Part shown: in pieces, positions 10,618 to 21,892 of the stretch | How positions within the stretch are numbered: position 1 is the first letter of the stretch | Layout: the number at the start of each line of letters is the position of its first letter | Source: Schistocephalus solidus | Lineage: Eukaryota > Platyhelminthes > Cestoda > Diphyllobothriidea > Diphyllobothriidae | Assembly (NCBI GenBank): GCA_017591395.1 | Contig: WEDG01005201.1 | Coordinates: 1 to 64,000, forward strand | DNA length: 64,000 nucleotides | Direction of reading: 5' to 3' | Position numbers and translations under genes: made by a program | Notes under the pieces: model-generated | Told to the model about the DNA's origin: nothing | The model's database searches: none | Seen by the model: only the letters and a program-made list of their open reading frames with translations

Positions 10618-13600
10618 TTGAAGGTAGGAGAAAAAAACTGCTTAGGAAAAAATAGTCAGGTGGTAGAATAGGGTAAACTGCAGTAGCATTTCAGAATGAG
10701 ATAATGAAACGTCGAGGTGATTCGTTCTTGATCACTTAGGCGTATGAAACAGAATCTCACGAAAATGCGTCAATGAACTTAAGTCCTCAGCATCATAGGA
10801 TCCAGAATTGAATTCTGATGATGGTTAGTATCCAAAGAAACCGCAGCATTTAAGAATGTGGACCACCGAATTTGTACGTCCGAATGACGTCATCGTTTGG
10901 AGGACGGGTGATATAAGGAGACATTATAGTTCATGGGCGTCTCGAGGTAGCGTAAATATAGTTTCAAGAGGGTTACTCAAATTCCCGATGGTCCTTTCTC
11001 CGAGTCATGGGGAAAGCTACTGGGAAAAGATGAGGAAAATAAAAGGTTAATAGAATCAGTGTTAAGATAAATGTGCAGTCTTCGCTTGAATGCAGATAGA
11101 CTAGTTAACGACCTAATTTCAATTGGCAAGTTATTCCAAAGAAAAACTATACCTAGAAGCAAAGTAGAGAGCGTTTACACGTGAAGGATGCTGGGAGGTA
11201 TAATTAGTTCAGAATTTCTTAGGTTATAAGGAAGACTAACGGGGGTAATGACAGAAAGCTTGGTGAGAGTTGAACTATTATTAAGACGAAAAAGGAGACA
11301 AAAGCCTGCTTAAAGTCTCCTGACCCAAAGAAATTTTAGCTTCGTTAGCTGGCATCTTGTTGAGTAGGAAGTAGTTGAAAGAGTCGGAAATAGGAGTTTT
11401 TTTGTGAAATTTCTTTGGAAATTTTCAATTTTTGAACGGCTAGATTCGTTCATCAAACCGAAGAAAGGACAGCAAAATTCAAGAATGGGAAGTACAAACA
11501 TACGATAAAGTCTTAATTTAATTTCAGGAAGGTAGAAATTATAAGAAATAAAGCCGCAAATCTGAGCAGCTTTGGCCGTAATTCTATCGGCATGAGGCGA
11601 AAGATCTAATTTATTGGTGTAGCTTAAGCCCAAGTCCTTGATGGAGGAACATTCAATCGTATGGCAACCTTCAAAGATAAGAGGTTGCGGCAGCCTTACA
11701 GGCCCAAAAACTCATGTAGCGACACTTAGTAGGTGAGAACTCCATTAGCCATGTGGAGCTCCAGGCCGAAAAGAGCGTCTAAGTCTGAATGAATTTGTTC
11801 TAGGCACCGTTCGGTTGTAGAGTTAGAGAAGGAATACACGCATTTGAGGTCATCAGCATAAATAAAAGATTGAGAATGTTTAACTATCGATGAAATATCA
11901 TTTATATACAGTAAGAACAACAAAGAACCTAAAACGGTACCTTGAAGGACAGCACTAACAATCGGGGTAGCACTTGAGTATGAGGATCCTACTAAAACTT
12001 TTTGTTTTCGATCATTGAGGTATGATCGAATAAAGTCAGTAAGGGGACTACGAAATCCTATAGCTTCTAGTTTAGCTAGAAGTCGTTTATGAGGCACCTT
12101 ATCGAATGCCTTACTAAGATCAAAATAGATAACTACTACAGATAGATGATCATTAAGAAGAGATTTTAGTAGATTTAGAAAAGACATGTGGCAGGTTTCA
12201 CAAGAACGGTCCGGTAAGAAGCCGTGTTGGGGAAAAAGTTGATAATTTTTATTGCTTATGCAAAAATCCGTGATTTGTTTTTGCAATTAGTTTTTCGAAG
12301 AGTTTAGCAAGAGAGGGCGTTTTATGAACACCACGATAGTTATGAATGTCCGAGCGGGAACCAGATTTAAAAAACTGGTATTATAATAGAAGTTTTTCCA
12401 ATAATTGGGGAAGAAACCATTTTCGAGAAATACTGAGAATAATTTGCTTAGTAAAGGTGGAAAATCCCTTAACTGTTTAATAAGTGAGTTTGGAATGTTA
12501 TCAGTTCCAACAGAATGTGAATTTTTTTAGGTGAGCTATTTCTTTTGAATACATGAAGGCGAGAAATTAATAGTTGTTAGAAGCGAATTTGAAAGCAGAG
12601 GAATTGTGGGAGTGGGGGCTAGTTTCAATGGTAAAGTGGTTGGCAAAAACGAGTTTAACAATTCTGCTTTGCCCAAATCATCTGTAACAAATTTTTGTTA
12701 CAGTCGAGTAAGGGCGGAGTTACATTCAGACGCTTAGCCGATGACCGAACATGAAAGATTTGAGCAACAGATTTGGATGAATTGGCATCACTTAGTGCCC
12801 GAGACTCCCTACGCTTATCTCGCGCGAGCCTTATTCTCGATGCTAATTCAAATATTTGTGCAATCCTTAAATGAACTGACAAAGAGCTTTTAGATGAATC
12901 TTTAAGTTGCTTTCGTAATTTTTAAGTCTGTTATGGAGAAAATGCGGAACAGTAGAAGAAGCTGAATGTGAATTTAAAATCTTAAACGGGATAAAAGCCT
13001 GGATTTTTTCTGTGAGGCTCTGAAATAGCTCACGGAAAAAGTTTAGATCATTGATTGAGAATATGCTATGCCAATCTAGAGTGCTTACGAAATTATTTAC
13101 TGTTTCATGGTTTATGTTAGCAAAGTCGAGGTTATTGCATTTTAAACTCAGGCTTCGTAAGAAGGGGGTGGAAAACAACAGTGAATTATTGCGTGATCAC
13201 TTGTAAATAGATCATGATGGAAAATTCATAAAGAGAGGGTGAACATCGTTTTGTAAAAATTAAATCTAAAATGTTGTCATTTCTAGTAACTGATCTGACC
13301 AGTTGGGACATGTTTGTAAAAGTTAATAGTATCGACCAATTTCTGATGTTTAGGCGGAGAGGAATTGGCCTGCCAGTCAATGTCTGGCAGATTTAAAATC
13401 GCCTACGATTATTTTTGACATCAAACTGAGTGTCTGCAACTTTTTCAAATAGTTCACAGAGCTCGCTTTCATTGCCAGAATAACACGGAGGATTATAGAC
13501 ACAGCCAATTACCACTTTTTTATTGTGAGGGAGGATGACTGAAGCAAAGCATACATTTCCAGAAAAAGACGAAATGTTCAGATGAAAAGGAAATATACAA

Positions 13601-15130
13601 AGGATGACTTTATTATAAAGGAGGCAACCACCGCCACGTTTTTTCAGCGCGGTCTTGTCGGTACAAATTGAAATTATCTATAGCAAGCGTCGAGTCAGAA
13701 ATAAGAGAGTGAGCCCAGGATTCAGTGATGCACAGCACATCTGGATCAAGCTCAAAGGCTACTGTTCAAAGCTCAGCCATCTTATTTACAACTGACCTCG
13801 CATTGAGTGAAACTAAGCTGGGCGTATTCCTGAGCGGCAGGTTACGCTCATCAGTATTTATAAAAAGGATAATTTGGTGGCGGAGAAAGAAAACTGGAAA
13901 GAAGAAACGAAAGGTGGGAAACAAAATTGCTCTGGTCTACAATTTTGTCGAAATGTTACTGTTAAAGAGAACTGAGATTATTGTACAGCGGCATATTTGG
14001 ATGAAAACCTTGGAAGGGAAGGCTATATTGTGGCGTTTGAAAGATTGGGGGTGGCATAGAAATGAGATTTTTGAGGGACGTTAGCAAAAATTGGCGGAAA
14101 AACGTGCATTTGAAAAAGGAATAAATGATTTCCGAAAAACTGGTAGCATAATTTGGAAGCGTTAAATATTTGTGGATTTCGGACAATTTTTGGGTTGGGA
14201 AAAAGATGCTAACGTTAGCGTTCGCAGCTGTTGTAGATGCTGAGGGTTAGCAGGTTTCCCATCGGTAATGCCATTGCTGATTTTAAAGCCTGGATTAGCC
14301 ACATATTTAGATTTACTAGGAGTTTTCGTAGGGTTAGTAGATTTGTCAGGTATAGCAGGCATGGTTTTGCTTTTGGATGAGAAAAGAAGTGGAGTTGACA
14401 CTATTTCCCTCAAACCAGAAACAAAGGTTAACGGGTGAAGATTCAGCTGGAATCGAAATTCCTGTCGATCCGGAGGGCCGTGGGCTTGCTTTAGCTACAG
14501 GAAAAACCTCTGAGATAACTTTTGGTATTGAAGGTGTAGACCAAGGCTTCTTGTTTGCTAATGAGGGTAAAAACCTGACGTTCCATTGGGGTTTTATCCC
14601 TACAGATAAACAAATTGTTTTTCAAATATTGAGCTGAGTGCTCATGCCTAGAGAAAATAAGGTCAACTTCAATCGCTGAAAAAAGTTTGACCAGAATAGG
14701 AGGGTTTTTACTACGGGAAGATAACCTTTTAGCTTCAGCGACTTTAAAGTTAAAGCCGCACGAGTAAAGGAAATGAAATGCAACGTCCAGGGGATTTTGC
14801 TCTTGGGAACGTTTTTTAAAAGGAAAATTGAAACTTCTCTTATGTCGGTCAAGTGACTCAGTACTGACCATGTTTATAAAAGGCTCTAGTTTCACGCATT
14901 GTTGAGAAGTGAGTGAAGACAATTTTTCCCTCAAAAACGGTACCAAGGATCGTGAAGAGAACCATATTTAGACATAAAGGTATTAAAGTTTTCCAGGGCG
15001 TCAAGGTCTAATTTTTTCATGCTTAAGGTGGGTTGTTCTAGTGGAAGTTTTACGCGAAGAGGATGTTTGCGTCTAAGTACTGACTGGGGTTTCATATTGG
15101 TTTTAAAATATAAGTACTTTTCAAATCAAT
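10618..15130 (-). mobile_element. LINE family B (CR1-type), near full-length but degenerate
   Basis: This is a roughly 4.5-kb minus-strand element. ORF1 appears to start near 15,095 (LDLDALENFNTFMSKYGS) and includes PPILVKLFSAIEVDLIFSR at 14,491-14,946. The endonuclease runs from about 13,810 (NARSVVNKMAEL, then VLCITESWAHSL) to about 13,190 (NDNILDLIFTKRCSPSL), with a frame break in its GDF..LPDIDW block. The inter-domain region is at 12,655-13,178. RT at 11,726-12,286 shows FDLSKAFDKVPH, QGTVLGSLLFLLYIND and FIYADD. The thumb and C-terminus lie at 10,977-11,633 (LYRMFVLPILEFCCP, WNNLPIEIRSLTSL). The catalytic YADD is intact, but several stops and frameshifts disable the element. Its 3' end matches that of the 5.69-kb copy. 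Confidence 0.85.
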
Positions 15131-15682
15131 AATACGAAAGGAAAATTGTTACTAGTGACGTTTTGCGGAATAAAAGATTTAATATTTTAAGCAAGTCACT
15201 GCAAGCAATTATCTGCTAGGTAACGAGTTTAAACTGAAAATAGAATTAGCGAAGAGGCTATGCAGGATGAAAAATTATATCAACTGGTATACCAGTTACT
15301 ACAAATTATTCTTCGCTGAAAATTAGGTAAACTTACAAATTTTTAACTTTATTTCTAGAATAAGCCTTTAGATTCCGTCATTTTGACGTAAATCTGCGAG
15401 AACTTTAATGAGGCTATGTAGGGTGAAAAAGTTTAAAAACTCTATATTTCTCCCTTTTGCAAATTGCAATAACTGCAGGTGTGTGCAGCTGATGATGAGG
15501 TAGAAATACAATTAATTGTCAATAATTAAGCTAATATTTTCTACAGGAAACGTAGAAATCAGTTGAAAATTCGATAATTTACTTATCTTCAACTGGCATC
15601 TATCCGTATAAGAGATACTGGATCCAGGAAGAGAAAATAGTCTTCGAGTAAAAACCCTCTGAAGTGACAAGGTTAAGAAAAG
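15131..15682. other. Unassigned AT-rich sequence
   Basis: No recognisable coding motif was found. This is the spacer between two LINE fragments. Confidence 0.5.
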
Positions 15683-15957
15683 CTAAGTGACACACTTCGC
15701 ATGATCTCCTAGGTAGAAAACCATATTGCGATCATTTAAAAGCTTATTTTCTAGGCAAAAGTCGAGAATTTGATTAAAAATAATTTTTTCATGAAGTATT
15801 GCTAGAGCCGGGGTTTTGTGAACGCCTCGATAATTATTTACGTCCGAACGAGATCCCGACTTGAAGACAGGAAGAATAATAGGTGTCTTCCATGAGTCAG
15901 GAAAGAATCCGTTTAGAAGATAAACTGAGAATATATGGCTAAGCAATTGGGGGAAGC
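15683..15957 (-). mobile_element. CR1-type LINE RT fragment
   Basis: The minus strand encodes an RT N-terminal segment with GFFPDSWKTPIILPVFKSGS, VNNYRG, ALAILHEKII and LENKLLNDRN, the usual block just before the RT fingers in CR1-like LINEs. It is related to, but diverged from, the equivalent part of the copy at 12.3-12.5 kb. It is cut at about 15,957, where a plus-strand Ty3 integrase fragment starts abruptly. Confidence 0.75.
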
Positions 15958-16560
15958 ATGTTGGCGTACCGATCCCCGGTAAACACCACCACACGCCATA
16001 CCCCATTCTTGCTCACATGTGGTCGGGAGATGCAACTCCCTAAAGACCTTCATATCCCACCTGCGCATCGAATGGAAAATGTAAACACATATGCTTCACG
16101 CTTAAGGAGAATCCTATGGGTGGCATTTGAGGAATCCCGCCTGCATCTGCAGGAAGGACAACGACAACAGAAAAATTACTACGACCGTATAGCGCATGGG
16201 ACCCCACACCAGGCAGGGGATATCGTATCGAGGCAAAATTTTGCGGCGCCAGCTGGATTGCCCCCTAAATTTAATCCATCGTGGGTTGGTCCTTATGTTG
16301 TTACTCGAGTCCTCTCACCACGACCTGCCTCATCTGACACCAAGATAGGCCGTATTCAGAGGAGTTTTCCATAAATTTCAACCGTCTTAAGCCAGGATCT
16401 TTGGTAGGCGAGAATACCGACCATTCAGAGCTGCAAGCTAGCCCGTCTCATCAGAACGATACTAAAATAGTTGAGAACTACCTAGACATTCATCCGGAAG
16501 ATGGCTATGCGCTGCCCGAGATCATCAGCGATGAACAACAAGTTGAAAACTGGTAGAGGT
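15957..16560 (+). mobile_element. Ty3/gypsy retrotransposon fragment: integrase C-terminus
   Basis: The frame at 15,958-16,374 reads MLAYRSPVNTTTRHTPF, the conserved segment after the integrase catalytic glutamate, then a linker with QQKNYYDRIAHG and the GPY-type module NPSWVGPYVVTRVLSP. After a frameshift near 16,370 it continues as INFNRLKPG and an acidic tail to a stop near 16,555. It is 5'-truncated, with no protease, RT or catalytic core. The sequence is clearly different from the element at 21-26 kb, so it belongs to a second Ty3 lineage. Confidence 0.85.
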
Positions 16561-16599
16561 ACCTCCTGAAGGCCGATCGGTTACCGAAATAAAAAATGC

Positions 16600-17150
16600 T
16601 GCTGGACACAGCAGACTCTTTTTATAAGAGGAAGTAATGAAGGAAGCTCTAACCACGTGTTCCTGGTAAAAAGTTCTAGAACCACGCACGTTCATAGAAC
16701 ATTCTGGAAAACCCGCCCCTTAGGGGGCACGCACGCAATTCTTCAGCATATTATACGACTAGCACTTAAACACGATTTGAGTTTCTTATAAACTTTTTAA
16801 CATAATAATTTAGTTTAAATATTAATACAGGGAAAATATTTATAGCTTAAGTTTGTTTAATCTCTCTTCCCCAATGCATCTCAACCAAGCATCAACGATG
16901 GGATCCAACCTTGACAATGGAGAAGCTAAAAATACGGGCGAGGAATGAAATCCAGGAGCCCCCGTTTTCGGCCGAGCCCGACGATCAGGATTCCTCATTG
17001 CTGCCCGTCTTTCGTTTGTCCCGGATCCCTGTTGGACAATCTTTCCTCGGATTTAGCTTATTTTTTCTTAGGTTTTCCCCTTTACAAAGCTTCTCATTTT
17101 ACTTAGTATATTGTTTTCACTAACGTCTTCCTTTCCCTTCCTGGGCCACA
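16600..17150 (+). repeat. Possible 3' LTR of the truncated Ty3 fragment
   Basis: Just after the integrase tail is a purine-rich ATAAGAGGAAG (about 16,623-16,634) that could be a polypurine tract, followed by a TG start near 16,638. The segment then holds heat-shock-element-like motifs and a TATAAA near 16,787. No second copy exists in the window, so the LTR identity and its right edge are inferred from position only. Confidence 0.3.
16674..16709. promoter_or_regulatory. Heat-shock-element-like motif cluster
   Basis: TTCTAGAA at 16,674-16,681 is two inverted nGAAn units. GAACATTCTGGAA at 16,697-16,709 is three alternating units with exact two-base spacing (GAAnnTTCnnGAA), the classical HSF1-binding arrangement. 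A further TTC at 16,691 has imperfect spacing. It lies within the putative LTR. Function is not shown. Confidence 0.45.
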
Positions 17151-20100
17151 GCTACCGTATTCTGGACAAATTACACATCAAAGAACGTTGAATGCCTCAA
17201 GATTGTAGACACTGTCATTGAATATCGCCGTTTCTGCCGTTATATGTCGGATCTTGAGTAGGTGTCCGTCGGTTCGGCAGATCATGTTAATTTGCCAGAA
17301 TTCGCTACCCATAATAAATTTTTATTTTAAGCAACTGTAGGGCACTAGCAGTAGACGCCCATCCGCATGACGAATATCATCGAGTTGAGAATGGATCTGC
17401 TGCACATCTATGTTTTCTTCCATGCATTAAAGTGAATACCTTCGATACTGAGCCGTTGTACAAGAAGCGAAAAATCATCCCATTGTATAGTTATTTCGCT
17501 CTTTACTTAGATCGCTCCTGAAATCCGACTTTTGTCATAATTTTTCGAAACTTATTGAGCTTAACTGTGACGAAGGTCTCTTTTACATTTACAAAGTTTG
17601 TGTAGAGGTTGATTGGCATTCCCTCACTCTTTCCTTGGAAAGAGCATGCTCATGGTTGTAAGGCGTTTTTGAGGAGTTCCTGCCTTATATGCGATGTTAA
17701 GCAATGAATTAGCACCCGGGTAATTTTTTACTGAAAATGTCGAGAAGAGAAACTACGTACTTTTTTCCAGATTCTTGGGTTACCTTTTGGTGTGTATAAA
17801 AAGAGTAGGCTACATCTTCTACCTCTTTGGGGAAACTGTACTTGTCCTGCTGTCTCTTAGACCAATGAGGGGGGCTTGCGCATTTGTCGAGGGCCACTGC
17901 ATTTGCAATTTTTGCCTGTAGTTAAACCAGCGCCCGGAGAATTCGGTGGACATCTGTTAATGACTTTGATTGTTCACCTGAAGCATTTGGTTGATTGATT
18001 CTTCTTAGACAGGAGATGGGTGGTTGTGGACACACTTAAACTTCAAGGATTCGCTTGGTGCCTACACCTTGTGCATATCATCTGACTGTTGTTCTTAGAT
18101 GACCACGGATAAAACATAGTAAACGTAAATAGCAATGAAGTGAATAAGTGATAAATCTGCTAGCCGTTTTCCTCAGTTCAATGTAAATCGTAAGCTCAAA
18201 AGTTTCAATCCAAGGGGTTTTGTTCAGATGTGCTCAGGCTTTTGCATACTTAAGCACGTTTTTGATATAATATTTACAGGTAAAACCAAACCAAGCACGA
18301 GCTTTTCACCAGAAGGTGAAGAACAGCGGCTAGTGGCGATGGAGAAAGAAACAATAATTCCAGATTCGGACTTTAACATGATGTAACCCGATACGCACGT
18401 AAGAAAATATGGGCAGATCAAATAAACAATGCTCTTAGATTAAAAAAAACGTATGAAACGCGTAGCGTAAAGGAAAATATGGAAATCGAGAGGGTGATAT
18501 ACACTACTGCCTGCCAGAAGCCAAATGTATGTGTACACTTAGACTAGGTTGGATGTATTGGGCCACGCCGGAATGATCCTAGTTATAATCGAACTCAGGA
18601 GCTTGCATCTTTTGAACTGATTGGATTGTTTTTAGAAGGTTCATAGACAGCTCAGTTACGGATAACGTACGCACTGCTTGGGTCAACTTTGTGTAGCACC
18701 CAAACAAACGCGCGTATTACACAGCCCTCTGGGTGCGTGCGGATATGCTGGGCGCTACTACCTTTTATCTCATTGGGATCTGTTCTTCATTATTCGGCTC
18801 GAGAGTGAAAAGATAAGGTTGTACATTTCATAAGCGGTTTTGGAGTCTCTAATACAACGCATTTTTACTAAGATACAAAAAGCGAAATAGGCAAGCTTTG
18901 CGCTTGAGCAATATTTGGGAAGTCAACCTAAAAGTGTGGACTAAGTCCACAGAATGGTTTCTCAGTGACTTTTCGGGGACGTCGCTGGATAAAAAATGGG
19001 ATAATTAGGAGTAATTGTGGACCTCCAAAGGATTGGTTTGATGGCACCTGTATGCATTTCTCAAGATTCAAACGCATTCCCGGTTTCCAGGCTTATCTCA
19101 TATTGATTTTAAACGCTGTTTCGCGTACGTTGCCATGAGTTATTCCGACTGCGCTCGTTCAGAATTAATCAACCGATTCTTTCCTTGAAATGGTTTCTTT
19201 ACCTGTGCAAAAATCTGTTACAGTACCCAACTGCTCGTCATAAAAATGGTTCCCGGCTCCAACTGGGCGTTAACGTGATCTAAGCCCTTCTATTGAGAAT
19301 GAACAACTTAGGTTACCAGCGAACGGTCGTAAAAATCACAATTTTTTTCTGCTTGGTGATTGTTTAGTTTCTAAGAAAAGTGTACAGCCATCACGTTCGT
19401 TTTCTTTGCTTGTGTGCTCAATCCCCTATTTATTAAACTTATTCAGTAATTGCACCGTATTAGTCATTTTCCTAAACGCATTAGTTTTTTGAGCATACAT
19501 TTCATGATGGACTAGGTAAGAAAACTACCAGCTAGCCGTCCTAAACTTATTTGTCTGTCGCAAAGGCTCTGGTGGCCTAAAAACAAGAGCATTCAGGTAA
19601 TCGATTAATACGACGCAAGTTCTGATGCTCACCTGCAACCACCCCATCAGTTACAAACACAGTTGCATTAGTACACTGTATCGGCCTGCCGAGATGCATT
19701 TTAGTGAAACAGCAGACAAGGTTGCTGAAATGTAATAACTTCCACGAGTGATTAGAGCGAATTTTTATCCACACAACTTCTTCAGCCTCTTAATGCATAA
19801 ACGCGACCAGAAACAAACTTCAACCAGCTCCAAAATTATCTGCACGCACTCGCACGTGAGGAACGTCCCTGGAACCGTTGATCGTTTCCTCATAATACTC
19901 GGAATTGTAGTTGCACATGGAACGGAGCAACCATCCGGCTCCATGCCATTAGGGCGAAAGCGCTGCCACAGCAGGTAATTAATGGGTCGTCTGCTGGATC
20001 TGATGCATTTACGGACACAACCAACTACGTCGGAGTATCTGAGATACTACTTCAAATGTGAATGGATGAGCATGCAACAGCAGTGAGGGGAAATGATGCT

Positions 20101-21343
20101 AACTTTCGGATTGCACCGCATTCGACGGAGTCCAGCCACACCTTTATTTGCTGAGGCCAAAATTCTGGTAAGAGATGACAAACGCCTGAGTCGCAAGCTG
20201 CTTTAGCCATGGCTCTCCGACCTACATTCAACTAACACGCACAGTGACCTTCCGCCACCCTATTATATGCTCCGATTTTGCATGGGCAAAAATTATTTTG
20301 CAAGCGGAAAAGGGTACCGTTCAGCAGCAGTCATGGTGACAGTGGGCCAAATAGCCGAGCAATCGTTCTGCAAAGTGATGAAATCACGGAAATTAACGAC
20401 TCGGGTACGGACCAAAAAGCAATCATCGCCTCAAATACGAGCTGCAGCGCTGAACATTAGTACTGCTAATTAGAGTAGGCATGTGGTTGATTGGCAATTG
20501 CATCCTATAAATATTGAGAACCTTGTACCTCTATAACCATTTTCTGCGTCTGACCCTGATGATAATTTCAAGTGAGAATTCGAAGTTTTATGACAATTAA
20601 CTTCTTGATTGAAAGATCACATTCTTAATAAATAAATAAATTGTATATTTATGGCCCAGAGAGCACAACCATTACAAATTTAGTATCGCGGTATAAATAA
20701 ATACAAAGTGGATAATTGCTGCACTATGTGAGCAGCCATATTAACAGCAGAAATGAACAATATGGTAGGCATATCTGATTTAGAATGATTTGCCATTTTT
20801 AAAACAATAGTCAACAATCTTTGACATATACGGTGAACTAGAAAAGAGGCAGTAAAAAACTCCTAGGGTTAAATTTGAGGCGGAGTTCAGCGAGCCGCCA
20901 ATTCTGCTTCTTCTCCTTCTTCAGAGAAATCCTTTTATTCAGCAATCATTCAACCCTTTGAAATGAATATAACAGTTTTGCCACATATTTTCTGGAATCA
21001 TGCATGGCTTCAGTACCTGTTTACCAAAACTCATACCTGGTAAAAAAACCCTGTTCCATCTTCTTAACCTTTCTTTATAGGCTAATTCAATGTAGTTAAA
21101 GAAGTATAGCATCCAAATGACTTACGAAAGACTTTCGACCAATTCCTTTAAGATTCTTGGTGACTACCTTGCGTAAACATGTCTCTAAATGGTCGTAGGT
21201 GGACAATATTTTACATTTCAGTTTTGGTAGCAAAGATCATCCGAAAAAATTGTCAAAAATTGTGAATTAAGGACGCCTATTTAATATTCTTATTAACTTG
21301 GTTTCAATTTCCTCATTTTTCTCACTGAGCATATTCACCATGA
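17151..21343. other. Unassigned 4.2-kb stretch
   Basis: Only short frames are present (76 codons or fewer) and none has a recognisable motif or convincing splice borders. A short dispersed repeat is present at about 20,832-20,890. The rest is probably intergenic DNA and decayed repeats. Confidence 0.5.
20832..20890. repeat. Short dispersed repeat, partner of 5607-5665
   Basis: It contains GGTGAACTAGAAAAGAGGCAG, AAAAAACTCCTA and GAGGCGGAGTTC in the same order and spacing as at 5.6 kb. No LINE sequence adjoins it here. Confidence 0.6.
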
Positions 21344-21347
21344 GTAC

Positions 21348-21832
21348 TGTAGTGTAGACGAGGGTCGAAACTGCTAAGAACCGAGGTGTACAAAATAAAT
21401 TAACGCTAAGTGGAGAATTGTGTCTAAACTACAAACGACAAAAGGACGGCAAAAATGTCAGAGGATTGTTAGAATGCAGACTCACGAAAAGCGCAGCTTC
21501 TAGATAGCGAGTGTTGTTGAGGATTGTAATGAGCTCTGAGCTAGATCCAGAAAGCTATACATCAAGGATGAAAAGCAGAGTCAGGAGTTAAATTGAGACG
21601 GCGATCAGTAGAATGCAATCGAGAAATGAAGATCAATCCTTGCAATTGACTGAAAGTAATTGAGAGAGATCAGTACAATCAAGATAGCAGCGGTGACATG
21701 CAGCAGCGAAAACAGAAGACGTCCAACATGCCGGTTAAAGCTGGCTGTTTTTTTAGCACATTAACACAAGGGATCATAAAGATTCAGGTGAACAAGAAAG
21801 ATACAAAGATGTAAATTGTACAAATACCTACA
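21348..21832 (-). repeat. 3' LTR of the CsRn1-like element
   Basis: This 485-bp direct repeat of 26,055-26,534 has TGTAG/CTACA termini and is flanked on the left by target-site GTAC. It differs from its partner by roughly a dozen substitutions and two small length changes. Confidence 0.93.
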
Positions 21833-21846
21833 CAACTCCCCCACCA
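21833..21846 (-). promoter_or_regulatory. Polypurine tract
   Basis: On the minus strand GGTGGGGGAGTTG lies immediately upstream of the TGTAG start of the 3' LTR. This is the expected place for the plus-strand primer of reverse transcription. Confidence 0.75.
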
Positions 21847-21892
21847 GAGCGTTTGTTGTACAAAAAAATGCTCGATGAAAAAAAGCAAAAAA

